Position numbers and translations under genes: made by a program
Part shown: positions 20,324 through 28,555 of the stretch, piece after piece
Layout of the letters: each line of letters opens with the position of its first letter
How positions within the stretch are numbered: position 1 is the first letter of the stretch
Assembly: GCF_009707325.1 (NCBI RefSeq)
Contig: NZ_CP046103.1
Coordinates: forward strand, 4,102,744 to 4,166,743
Direction of reading: 5' to 3'
Length of the DNA stretch: 64,000 nt
DNA from: Pseudomonas sp. IB20
GTDB lineage: Bacteria; Pseudomonadota; Gammaproteobacteria; Pseudomonadales; Pseudomonadaceae
Notes under the pieces: generated by a model
Seen by the model: only the letters and a program-made list of their open reading frames with translations
Told to the model about the DNA's origin: nothing
Databases searched by the model: none

Positions 20324-21477
20324 ACCGGCCATTAGTGTGGGTCGGGTTACTGCTGGCGTGCCTGCTGGGCGCCGGGGCGTTTTATGCCTGGCACAAGGCA
20401 ATCCCTTATGACGAGGTGGTAGACCGTGGTCCATCGCCGCACGCCCGTCAGAATCCTTATCTGGCAGCGGAATACTTTCTGCGCAAGCAAGGCCTCGTAG
20501 TTGAGCACGCCAATAGCCTAAAACGACTTGCCGACCTTCCTCCCAAAGGCAATAGCCTGTTACTGCTGGGCGAGCGCAGCAACATGACCCCACGCCAGGT
20601 GGATCAACTGTTGGACTGGGCGAAGTCCGGTGGCCATCTGCTGGTAGTCGCCGAAGCGTTGTGGGATGAAGAAACGGGCAAAAGCGGCGACTTACTGCTC
20701 GATCGTTTAAACATCCACCAGCTCATAAGTGACGACATTGACGAACCTGCGTCCCCGCGCAAAAAGAAAGCGCCGGACCTGACCAAGCTCTATGTCGACA
20801 ATGAAACCGCACCGGCCTATTTCAGCTTCGATACCGCCTTCAACCTCTCCGACCCCAAGCACCTGGCGCAGTTTTCCGCCAACAGCGCCAAGTCCAGCCA
20901 CCTGATGCAACGCGACCTCGGGCACGGCACCGTGACGGTGGTGACCGACAGCGACCTGTGGAAAACCCCAGCCATCGGCAAACACGATAACGCCTGGCTG
21001 CTGTGGTACCTCAACCAGGGCACTGACGTGACGTTGCTGTTCAACAGCGACGTGGACAACCTGCTGACCTTGTTGGTGCGCAATTTCCCCCAGGCGCTGG
21101 TGGCGCTTGTAGCGCTGATTGCCCTGGCGTTGTGGCACGCCGGAATGCGCCAGGGGCCGGTCCAGGCTCCGGCACCCAAGGCACGCCGACAGTTGCAGGA
21201 ACACTTGAAGGCCAGCGCCGACTTCCTGCTGCGCCGCAGTGGCCAAGGCCCGCTCTTGCAAGCCTTGCAGCGTGACGTCCAACGCGCGGCAAGGCGGCGT
21301 CACCCAGGCTTTGAACACCTCGACACCGCTGACCAGTGGCAGGTACTTGAACGCCTGACGCGCCAACCCTCCCACATCATCAGTCAGGCCCTCGGCCCAC
21401 TCCCGGCAAAACGGCTCACCAGCGCCGATTTCAGCCGTCAGGTGGCGTGCCTGCAAACTCTCAGGAATGCCCTATGA
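20320..21477 (+). CDS. DUF4350 domain protein, single-pass membrane
   Basis: A 385-residue protein that starts NRPLVWVGLLLACLLGAGAF, a membrane anchor, followed by a large periplasmic-like domain (NPYLAAEYFLRKQGLVVEH ... LLLLGERSNMTPRQVDQLLDWAKSGGHLLVVAE) resembling the GATase-like DUF4350 fold, and a second membrane segment near residue 265-285 (ALVALVALIALALWHAGMR). The cytoplasmic tail is basic. The DUF4350 domain is thought to bind rather than cleave its ligand; the role is unknown. It overlaps the preceding gene by ATGA and the next by 4 bp. Confidence 0.82.
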   Translation: MNRPLVWVGLLLACLLGAGAFYAWHKAIPYDEVVDRGPSPHARQNPYLAAEYFLRKQGLVVEHANSLKRLADLPPKGNSLLLLGERSNMTPRQVDQLLDWAKSGGHLLVVAEALWDEETGKSGDLLLDRLNIHQLISDDIDEPASPRKKKAPDLTKLYVDNETAPAYFSFDTAFNLSDPKHLAQFSANSAKSSHLMQRDLGHGTVTVVTDSDLWKTPAIGKHDNAWLLWYLNQGTDVTLLFNSDVDNLLTLLVRNFPQALVALVALIALALWHAGMRQGPVQAPAPKARRQLQEHLKASADFLLRRSGQGPLLQALQRDVQRAARRRHPGFEHLDTADQWQVLERLTRQPSHIISQALGPLPAKRLTSADFSRQVACLQTLRNAL

Positions 21478-22469
21478 GCGATTTCCCAGCAGCCACGGCC
21501 CCCACCACCGAAAGCCTTCAACACGCCAGCCAGCAGGCACAAGCCCTGCGCGTGGAACTGCGTAAGGCGGTGATTGGCCAGGACCAGGTGATTGACGATG
21601 TACTCACCGCATTGATCGCAGGCGGCCACGTCCTGCTCGAAGGCGTACCAGGTCTGGGCAAGACTTTGCTGGTACGGGCCTTGGCCCGTTGTTTCGGTGG
21701 CGACTTCGCGCGTATCCAGTTCACGCCGGACCTGATGCCCAGCGATGTCACCGGCCACGCGGTGTACGACCTGCATACCGAGCAGTTCAAGTTGCGCAAA
21801 GGGCCACTGTTCACTCACCTGTTGCTGGCCGACGAAATCAACCGTGCCCCGGCGAAAACCCAGGCCGCCCTGCTCGAAGCCATGCAGGAGCGCCAGGTCA
21901 CGCTCGAAGGCGAGGCGCTGCCCATCGGCCAACCCTTCATGGTGCTGGCGACCCAGAACCCCATCGAACAGGAAGGCACCTATCCCCTGCCCGAGGCCGA
22001 ACTGGACCGGTTCATGCTCAAGGTGCGCATGGACTACCCCGAAGCCCAGCAGGAGCTCGACATGGTGCGTGAAGTGACCCGCTCGTCCAGGGCGGACATG
22101 CTTGATGTGCAACCACTGCGCACCGTGCTGCAGGCCGAGGACGTGTTGCAACTGCAGCAGATCGCCAGTGAGCTGGCCCTGGATGAGCAAGTACTCGACT
22201 ACGCCGTGCGCCTGGCACGAGCGACCCGTACCTGGCCAGGGCTGGCCATCGGCGCCGGCCCTCGGGCCTCCATCGCCCTGGTCCGTGGTGCCCGGGCGCG
22301 GGCTTTGTTGCGCGGCGGTGAGTTCGTCACCCCGGACGACATCAAAGGGTGTGCCCTGGCGGTACTGCGTCATCGAGTGCGTATTGCACCGGAGCTGGAT
22401 ATCGACGGCCTTGAGGTAGACCAAGTGCTCAAGCAACTGCTGGACCAGATTCCGGCGCCCCGGCAGTGA
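21474..22469 (+). CDS. MoxR-family AAA+ ATPase
   Basis: A 331-residue AAA+ protein with Walker A GVPGLGKT, Walker B LLADEINRAPAKTQAALLEAMQERQ, sensor 1 ATQNPIEQEGTYPLPEAELDRF and a C-terminal lid. MoxR ATPases act as chaperones that insert metal or assemble complexes together with von Willebrand factor A-domain partners, here the following DUF58 protein. The start at 21474 overlaps the DUF4350 stop. It is the most conserved member of the six-gene operon and its presence defines the cluster as a MoxR system. Confidence 0.93.
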   Translation: MSDFPAATAPTTESLQHASQQAQALRVELRKAVIGQDQVIDDVLTALIAGGHVLLEGVPGLGKTLLVRALARCFGGDFARIQFTPDLMPSDVTGHAVYDLHTEQFKLRKGPLFTHLLLADEINRAPAKTQAALLEAMQERQVTLEGEALPIGQPFMVLATQNPIEQEGTYPLPEAELDRFMLKVRMDYPEAQQELDMVREVTRSSRADMLDVQPLRTVLQAEDVLQLQQIASELALDEQVLDYAVRLARATRTWPGLAIGAGPRASIALVRGARARALLRGGEFVTPDDIKGCALAVLRHRVRIAPELDIDGLEVDQVLKQLLDQIPAPRQ

Positions 22470-22476
22470 CGCGCCC

Positions 22477-23823
22477 ATGAAGCCGACTCGACTGTTGTTA
22501 AGCTGGCTGGGTGTGCTGCTGGGCCTGAACATCCTGCTCGGCGGTGCTGCGGCGTTGCAGCTCAATGTGCCCGACACGGTGCACTCGATCGCCTGGGGAC
22601 TGTTGCTGGCGCTGTTGCTGCTGGCGCTGTTGGACGCTGCACGCCTGCGTCGTCGCCCTTCTGTGCAGGTGCAACGGCAAATGCCCGGCAGCCTGGCGCT
22701 CGGCCGCTGGGGGGACGCTCGACTGACCCTGACCCACAACTACCCGCAGCCACTCACCGTAGAGGTGTTCGATCACGTCCCAGACGGCCTGAGCATGGAA
22801 AACCTGCCGCAGAGCATCGAACTGCGCCCCGGTGAACGCAGCGAGCTGGGCTACCGACTGCGCCCTTTGCGCCGTGGACTCTTCCGGTTTAGCCGCTGTG
22901 AAGTTCACCTGCCCAGCCCCTTTGGGCTGTGGTCGGCACGACGTTTTATTGAGATTGAAGATTCGACCCGCGTCTACCCGGACTTCGCCCGCTTGTACGG
23001 TGCACAATTGCTGGGTGTGGATAACTGGCTGAGTCAACTCGGTGTGCAACAACGCCAGCGAAGGGGATTGGGTCTGGAGTTCCATCAACTGCGCGAGTTT
23101 CGCGAAGGTGACAGCCTGCGTCAGATCGACTGGAAGGCCACCGCACGGCAACGCACACCGATCGCCCGGGAATACCAGGATGAGCGCGACCAGCAAATTG
23201 TGTTCATGCTTGATTGCGGTCGGCGCATGCGCAGTCAGGATGATGAGTTATCGCACTTCGACCACGCGCTCAACGCCTGCCTGCTGCTCAGCTATGTGGC
23301 GTTGCGCCAGGGCGATGCCGTGGGCCTGTGCACTTTTGCCGGTGACCAGTCGCGCTTTCTGGCCCCGGTTAAGGGCAGTGGCCAGTTGAACCTGCTGCTC
23401 AACGCGGTATACGACTTGGATACCACCCGGCGAACAGCCGACTACCAGGCGGCCGCCAGCCAATTGCTGGCCCGGCAAAAGCGCAGGGCGCTGGTGATCG
23501 TAGTCACTAATCTGCGCGACGAGGACGATGAGGCATTGATGACCGCGGTCAAGCGTATCAGCCGACAGCACCGCGTATTGGTAGCCAGCCTGCGCGAGGA
23601 AGTGCTTGATCAGCTGCGCCAGGCACCCGTGCAAACCCTTCCCGAGGCGTTGATTTATAGCGGCACGGTGGACTACCTCAACACGCGAAACGAACTCCAC
23701 GACCGTCTGAGCGCGCATGGCTTGTCTGTATTGGATACAAGCGGGCCTTATGAAACGCCGCCTTCTGGAACAAGCACCCTGGTAAAAGTGCTGTGTGGCG
23801 AGCGTGCGACCGCGTTTGAGTAA
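22477..23823 (+). CDS. DUF58 protein with VWA-like fold
   Basis: A 448-residue protein with two adjacent N-terminal membrane segments (residues 5-50), a beta-rich middle and the DUF58 core GLGLEFHQLREFREGDSLRQIDWKATAR, followed by a VWA-like region FMLDCGRRMRSQDDE. The metal-ion-dependent adhesion site is degenerate (D-C-G in place of D-x-S-x-S), as seen in many DUF58 proteins. It is the expected partner of the MoxR ATPase 7 bp upstream and closes the operon. The client that this pair acts on is not known. Confidence 0.88.
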   Translation: MKPTRLLLSWLGVLLGLNILLGGAAALQLNVPDTVHSIAWGLLLALLLLALLDAARLRRRPSVQVQRQMPGSLALGRWGDARLTLTHNYPQPLTVEVFDHVPDGLSMENLPQSIELRPGERSELGYRLRPLRRGLFRFSRCEVHLPSPFGLWSARRFIEIEDSTRVYPDFARLYGAQLLGVDNWLSQLGVQQRQRRGLGLEFHQLREFREGDSLRQIDWKATARQRTPIAREYQDERDQQIVFMLDCGRRMRSQDDELSHFDHALNACLLLSYVALRQGDAVGLCTFAGDQSRFLAPVKGSGQLNLLLNAVYDLDTTRRTADYQAAASQLLARQKRRALVIVVTNLRDEDDEALMTAVKRISRQHRVLVASLREEVLDQLRQAPVQTLPEALIYSGTVDYLNTRNELHDRLSAHGLSVLDTSGPYETPPSGTSTLVKVLCGERATAFE

Positions 23824-23855
23824 CACGCCCGAACCAGGCCGACACTGTGCAGCGT

Positions 23856-24215
23856 CTAGGCGGATGCCTGTAATGGATCGAAACTGAAGTAATTCAGCAA
23901 GGCTTTGATCAGTTGGGCGTACTCATCGCACGCCTGAATCACGCTAAACCCCGAGTCGTAATGCTGAGGATTGATATCTTCATGGCTCCACAAGCAGGTC
24001 GCCGTGAGGTCGATTGCCTGGAACTCGCCGTCGGGTCCAGGGACTTTCAAGCGCAGCTCGAAGTCCACGTCGACCATCATGGGTAATTGGCTGATCAACA
24101 TCAGCCCGTCTTCAGAAACATTGCCCAAAAAACCAATAGGCTTGTCTGTAAGACGATTGAACACCTGCAGGAAGCTATGTAACTGGTGCCGCTCAATCCG
24201 TCGGTGCGTAAACAT
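23856..24215 (-). CDS. PilZ-domain protein
   Basis: A 119-residue protein with RRIERH (RxxxR) near the N-terminus and NVSEDGLML ([D/N]xSxxG) 30 residues later, the two cyclic-di-GMP-binding motifs of PilZ domains. It has no other domain, so it is likely a c-di-GMP effector acting through a partner protein; motility or exopolysaccharide are the usual outputs but none can be named. The start at 24215 is chosen because a GGA-containing site lies upstream; longer frames lack one. It converges on the DUF58 gene. Confidence 0.85.
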   Translation of the reverse strand: MFTHRRIERHQLHSFLQVFNRLTDKPIGFLGNVSEDGLMLISQLPMMVDVDFELRLKVPGPDGEFQAIDLTATCLWSHEDINPQHYDSGFSVIQACDEYAQLIKALLNYFSFDPLQASA

Positions 24216-24438
24216 GTGAGTTCGCCATCCAATGGCCATGTTTTGTGGCCGTGCCAGTGATTCGGAACAAGCCAACGGCTCGCTCTCCCTGGATCTCGGT
24301 GTGACAACACATCGCTTCAGTCACTAAACAGCTGCCGGATCCGGGCCTTGCCTTCGTTTGAATAGAAACTTGTACAAACGAACACTCAAAGGATAGCCCA
24401 AGACTGGCGACGAGCGAGCTACCGCGTGATAAATATCA

Positions 24439-24813
24439 TCACAAAGACGCTGGACGGGGCTTTGCGGCACTGGCGCCGGGGTAATGCCCCAACTGCTGCA
24501 GGGTGTCTAGCCTGGCACGGGCACGGTAAGCGTACTCGCTTGAAGGGTACTGGTTGATGATGAACTGGTAGGTTTGTACGGCATCAACAAACAACTTTTG
24601 CCGTTCCAGGCATTGCCCGCGCAACATCGAGACCTCCGGTTGCACATAACGACGGGTACGGCTCTCGCGGTCGACCTGGGATAACTCCAGGGTGACACGC
24701 TCGCAATCACCCACCCCATAGGCACGGTAAGCGTTGTTCAAATGGTGGTCCATCGACCAGCGGGTACAGCCGACAACACTGACGGCCAAGGCAGCAACGA
24801 GCAAAATTCGCAT
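24439..24813 (-). CDS. Small lipoprotein with TPR-like helices
   Basis: A 124-residue product with a signal sequence ending in a lipobox (AVSVVGC, Cys at about residue 16), so it is a predicted lipoprotein. The mature part is helical, with QPEVSMLRGQCLERQKLFVDAVQTYQFIINQYPSSEYAYRARARL resembling one tetratricopeptide pair, a protein-binding fold. It has three Cys besides none in a known motif. The ribosome-binding site GGAGAACCCCC precedes the start. It is similar to small Pseudomonas lipoproteins of unknown function; I know of no established role. Confidence 0.75.
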   Translation of the reverse strand: MRILLVAALAVSVVGCTRWSMDHHLNNAYRAYGVGDCERVTLELSQVDRESRTRRYVQPEVSMLRGQCLERQKLFVDAVQTYQFIINQYPSSEYAYRARARLDTLQQLGHYPGASAAKPRPASL

Positions 24814-24988
24814 GGGGGTTCTCCTGTCTTGAGCAGTGTATCGACCCTTCGTCGAAAATCTTCAAGGATGTTGGTCAATTCGACCGCTGCAAAAACAAGC
24901 CAATCGTCGATAAGTAGTGCAAACGAACAATGACTACAACGAAAGAGCATAGTAGCCTTGCCCAGCGCTTGAACTCAGGAGTCTGTGC

Positions 24989-26440
24989 ATGTCCGTCCGT
25001 CGTACCAAAATCGTCGCCACCCTTGGCCCGGCCAGTAACTCGCCGGAAGTCCTCGAACAGCTGATTCTGGCTGGTTTGGACGTTGCCCGTCTGAACTTCT
25101 CCCACGGCACCCCGGACGAGCACAAGGCTCGCGCCAAGCTGGTGCGTGACCTGGCCGCCAAGCACGGCCGCTTCGTGGCACTGCTGGGTGACCTGCAAGG
25201 CCCGAAAATCCGTATCGCCAAATTCGCCAACAAGCGGATCGAGCTGAAGATCGGTGACAAGTTCACCTTCTCCACCAGCCATTCGCTGACCGAAGGCAAC
25301 CAGGACGTCGTGGGTATCGACTACCCGGACCTGGTCAAAGACTGCGGCGTCGGCGACGAACTGCTGCTGGACGACGGCCGTGTGGTCATGCGCGTCGACA
25401 CTGCCACCTCGACAGAGCTGAACTGCACCGTGATCATCGGTGGCCCGCTGTCCGACCACAAAGGCATCAACCGTCGCGGCGGTGGCCTCACAGCGCCGGC
25501 CCTGACTGAAAAAGACAAGGCCGACATCAAGCTCGCCGCAGAAATGGAAGTGGACTACCTCGCCGTGTCCTTCCCGCGCGACGCTGCCGACATGGAATAC
25601 GCCCGTAAGCTGCGCGACGAAGCCGGCGGTACTGCCTGGCTGGTGGCGAAGATCGAACGTGCCGAAGCCGTGGCCGATGACGAAACCCTCGACGCCCTGA
25701 TCAAGGCGTCCGACGCTGTGATGGTTGCCCGTGGCGACCTGGGCGTGGAAATCGGTGACGCCGAGCTGATCGGTATCCAGAAGAAGATCATCCTGCACGC
25801 ACGCCGCCACAACAAAGCGGTGATCGTGGCGACCCAGATGATGGAGTCGATGATTCAGAACCCGATGCCGACCCGTGCCGAAGTGTCCGACGTGGCCAAC
25901 GCCGTGCTCGACTACACCGACGCCGTGATGCTCTCGGCTGAGAGTGCTGCCGGCCCGTACCCGCTGGAAGCCGTCCAGGCCATGGCGCGTATCTGCGTCG
26001 GTGCCGAAAAGCACCCGACCAGCAAGACCTCCAGCCACCGCATGGGCAAAGTGTTTGAAAGCTGCGACCAGAGCATCGCCTTGGCCGCCATGTACACCGC
26101 CAACCACTTCCCGGGCGTTAAAGCGATCATCGCCTTGACCGAAAGTGGCTACACGCCGTTGATCATGTCGCGCATCCGCTCCTCGATCCCGATCTACGCG
26201 TTCTCCCCGCACCGCGAAACCCAGGCCCGCGCGGCCATGTTCCGTGGTGTGTACACCGTACCGTTCGACCCGGCTTCGTTGCCACCGCACGAAGTCAGCC
26301 AGGCGGCCATCGACGAGCTGATCAAGCGCGGCGTGGTGGAGAAAGGCGACTGGGTCATCCTGACCAAGGGCGACAGCTACAACACCATCGGCGGCACCAA
26401 CGGCATGAAGATCCTGCACGTTGGCGACCCAATGGTCTGA
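24989..26440 (+). CDS. pykA: Pyruvate kinase
   Basis: A 483-residue pyruvate kinase beginning MSVRRTKIVATLGPASNSPE, with the substrate-binding VARLNFSHG, LGDLQGPKIRI, the active-site signature LVAKIERAEAV, MVARGDLGVEIG and the C-terminal allosteric-type domain. It converts phosphoenolpyruvate and ADP to pyruvate and ATP at the end of the Entner-Doudoroff route used by pseudomonads. Sequence resembles the type II (PykA) enzyme, commonly AMP/sugar-phosphate responsive; the symbol is by similarity. CAGGAGTCTGTGC precedes the ATG. It is monocistronic, with a strong terminator. Confidence 0.95.
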   Translation: MSVRRTKIVATLGPASNSPEVLEQLILAGLDVARLNFSHGTPDEHKARAKLVRDLAAKHGRFVALLGDLQGPKIRIAKFANKRIELKIGDKFTFSTSHSLTEGNQDVVGIDYPDLVKDCGVGDELLLDDGRVVMRVDTATSTELNCTVIIGGPLSDHKGINRRGGGLTAPALTEKDKADIKLAAEMEVDYLAVSFPRDAADMEYARKLRDEAGGTAWLVAKIERAEAVADDETLDALIKASDAVMVARGDLGVEIGDAELIGIQKKIILHARRHNKAVIVATQMMESMIQNPMPTRAEVSDVANAVLDYTDAVMLSAESAAGPYPLEAVQAMARICVGAEKHPTSKTSSHRMGKVFESCDQSIALAAMYTANHFPGVKAIIALTESGYTPLIMSRIRSSIPIYAFSPHRETQARAAMFRGVYTVPFDPASLPPHEVSQAAIDELIKRGVVEKGDWVILTKGDSYNTIGGTNGMKILHVGDPMV

Positions 26441-26457
26441 GTGACACGCTGAAAAAC

Positions 26458-26490
26458 AAAAGCCCCGCCATGTGAATGGCGGGGCTTTTT
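26458..26490 (+). terminator. Terminator of pyruvate kinase gene
   Basis: AAAAGCCCCGCCA and TGGCGGGGCTTTT form a perfect 13-bp stem around a 6-nt loop, followed by a T-run, 18 bp after the stop codon. Confidence 0.93.
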
Positions 26491-26523
26491 GCATTTAAAG
26501 GCCTGAGGATTTGTTGAATGAGA

Positions 26524-26617
26524 GGGCCTCATCGCGGCATGGGTATCTACACATCTTTTTATGGGTTGAGTTCGTGCTAGATACCCATGGCTTGCCCTCG
26601 ATGAGGTCCGCCCCATC
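26524..26617. repeat. Imperfect inverted repeat with CATGGGTATCTA arms
   Basis: CATGGGTATCTA at 26538-26549 is exactly reverse-complemented at 26578-26589, and CCTCATCG / CGATGAGG flank the arms further out. It sits between pykA and the convergent crotonase gene and looks like another intergenic REP-type element. No gene in it. Confidence 0.7.
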
Positions 26618-26626
26618 AACGCACAT

Positions 26627-27376
26627 TCATCGCCGAGCATTAAATGCCGACAACGCCGCTATCGCCTCCGGTGATTTCAGCCGCTGGACAAACAACGCCC
26701 CCTCCTCCTCAATCACCCGCCGCAACTGCTCCCGATCAACACCCCTCATCAATTGTTTGGTCACCTGCACCGCTGCGGGCGCCAACGTTTCAAAACGCTC
26801 AGCCACTTCCCGCGCCTTGGCTAAGGCCGCCTCACCACTGCCCAGTGCCTCGGTGGCAATGCCCCATGCCGCCGCCTGCTCGCCGGTAAAACCGTCCCCC
26901 AACAGCAACAGTTCAGCCGCTTTCGCATGCCCCAACAGCCGCGGCAGGATCAGGCTGGAACCAAACTCCGGGCACAATCCCAAGTTGACGAACGGCATGC
27001 GCAAGCGTGCATCGCGACTGATATAAACCAGGTCGCAATGCAGCAACAGCGTTGTACCAATGCCAACGGCCGCACCGGCCACGGCGGCGATCACCGGTTT
27101 ACGGCAATTGAGCAGGCTTTTCATAAAGTGGAACGGTGGGCTATCGAGGTCGCTGGGTGGTTGCTCAAGGAAGTCGGCAATGTCGTTGCCGGCAGTGAAA
27201 CAGTCGCTGCTGCCCTGGATCAACACGGCGCGGACGCCTTCGTCCGCATCAGCCTGCTCCAGCGCCTGGGCCAATTGCGTGTACATGGTCCGGGTCAGGG
27301 CGTTTTTCTTGTCGGGGCGGTTGAGCTGCAAGGTCAGCAGCCCGCGTTCACGTTGCAGCAGGATCGCGTCGGTCAT
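26627..27376 (-). CDS. Enoyl-CoA hydratase/isomerase family protein
   Basis: A 249-residue crotonase-fold protein. LNRPDKKNALTRTMY and SDCFTAGNDIADF form the CoA-binding and first oxyanion-hole segment, and AVAGAAVGIGTTLLLHCDLVY the second. Glu at the classic catalytic site is followed by LCPEFGSSLILPRLLG, as in many isomerases/hydratases. It acts on an acyl-CoA, but substrate is not given by the sequence. It is followed after 30 bp by the ferredoxin-reductase fusion on the opposite side of its promoter, both on the reverse strand in the order reductase then crotonase, so they could be co-transcribed. Confidence 0.9.
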   Translation of the reverse strand: MTDAILLQRERGLLTLQLNRPDKKNALTRTMYTQLAQALEQADADEGVRAVLIQGSSDCFTAGNDIADFLEQPPSDLDSPPFHFMKSLLNCRKPVIAAVAGAAVGIGTTLLLHCDLVYISRDARLRMPFVNLGLCPEFGSSLILPRLLGHAKAAELLLLGDGFTGEQAAAWGIATEALGSGEAALAKAREVAERFETLAPAAVQVTKQLMRGVDREQLRRVIEEEGALFVQRLKSPEAIAALSAFNARR

Positions 27377-27406
27377 GGTGAATCTCGCGGCTGTAGAATT
27401 CAGCGC

Positions 27407-28339
27407 TCAACCACGGGGCAAAAACACATCGGCCAGCAGTTGATTACGCGGCAAACCCGCCAGGAACAGGCGCTTGGAAAACGCCTCGACGCTGGCAGGG
27501 TGCCCGCAGAGTAAAGCCAGAGTTTGCCGCGAAACAAGCCGCAGTTGCGCCAATGCCTGGGTTAACTCAGCCGCCGTCCACAGCTCCACGGTCAGGTTCG
27601 GGTGCTGCGCAGCCAACTGCGCCAGGGGCTCGGCCAAGTAATGCGCGTCGGCATCATGGGCCAGGTGAATCACGCGAATGGCGCCCTGGTGATCCTGGCG
27701 CAACGCCTCACGCAACACGCCCCATAACGGCCCAAGCCCCGTGCCATAGGCCAGAAGCCAGAGCGGCCGCAATTGCCAATCGGGGTCATAGTGCAGCGCC
27801 CCGCCTCTCAACTCGCCCAGTCGCAGGCGGTCGCCCACTTGCAACTGACGGGCAATATCGCTGAATTCACCGGGTTGACGGCAATCGAGATGAAATTCCA
27901 GGAAGGTATCTTCCTGGGGCACGCTCGCCAACGAGTAGGGGCGTGCCACCTGCCCCGCCCACACCACCAAGCGCTGCCCGGCCCGGTAACGCAGGCCGCG
28001 TTCCGGTTGCAGACGCAGGCGCAGCACCGCCGCGCTCAACCAATCGACACCCACGACCTGAGCCGGCAAACCGTCACGCAACGGGTCAAACGTTTCGACC
28101 TGAAGATCCCCGCTGACCTGGCACTGGCAGGCCAAGCGCCAGCCGTCCTGGCGTTGCGCCGGGCTCAGGGCGTCAGGTTGCTTGTCCTCAACCTCACCCA
28201 GGCAGCGCACCAGGCAGGCATGGCAACTGCCTGCCCGGCAACTGTAAGGCACGGCCACACCCGCCTGATTCAAGGCATCCAACAGGTTACTGCCGGTGGC
28301 TACCGACCAGTGGCGTTCGCCGACGTGCAGTTCAGGCAT
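27407..28339 (-). CDS. 2Fe-2S ferredoxin fused to FAD/NAD(P) oxidoreductase
   Basis: A 310-residue protein. Residues 1-85 are a plant-type ferredoxin with Cys34, Cys39, Cys42 and a fourth Cys in RLACQC. Residues 95-310 form a ferredoxin-NADP reductase-like unit (RPYSLAS for FAD, YGTGLGPLWGVL for the nicotinamide, FLAGLPRNQLLADVFLPRG at the end). Such proteins pass electrons from NAD(P)H to an oxygenase or reduce a partner. No oxygenase gene is nearby, so the partner is unknown. The ATG at 28339 is preferred; a TTG four codons earlier is also open. Confidence 0.88.
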   Translation of the reverse strand: MPELHVGERHWSVATGSNLLDALNQAGVAVPYSCRAGSCHACLVRCLGEVEDKQPDALSPAQRQDGWRLACQCQVSGDLQVETFDPLRDGLPAQVVGVDWLSAAVLRLRLQPERGLRYRAGQRLVVWAGQVARPYSLASVPQEDTFLEFHLDCRQPGEFSDIARQLQVGDRLRLGELRGGALHYDPDWQLRPLWLLAYGTGLGPLWGVLREALRQDHQGAIRVIHLAHDADAHYLAEPLAQLAAQHPNLTVELWTAAELTQALAQLRLVSRQTLALLCGHPASVEAFSKRLFLAGLPRNQLLADVFLPRG

Positions 28340-28555
28340 ATAAGGTCTCAATCAGAAGGGCCGCGTACAGGAAATCATGCCCGACAGAGTTTGACCATAG
28401 TCGGGTGTATCGGCCACCGCGCCGGGTTATACTGCCGCGCCTTTTTAGCGTCGCGCCTGCACCATACGGCGTGCCTTGGAAAGGTGGACTCAGCCGACCG
28501 ATGTACCCCACTGAGCCACCTTTATTGAATGTTCCCTTATAGAGGAGCGCGACTC

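Noticed and set aside
24875..26494. Reverse-strand frame opposite pyruvate kinase
   Set aside because: Antisense shadow; it even reads through the terminator hairpin.
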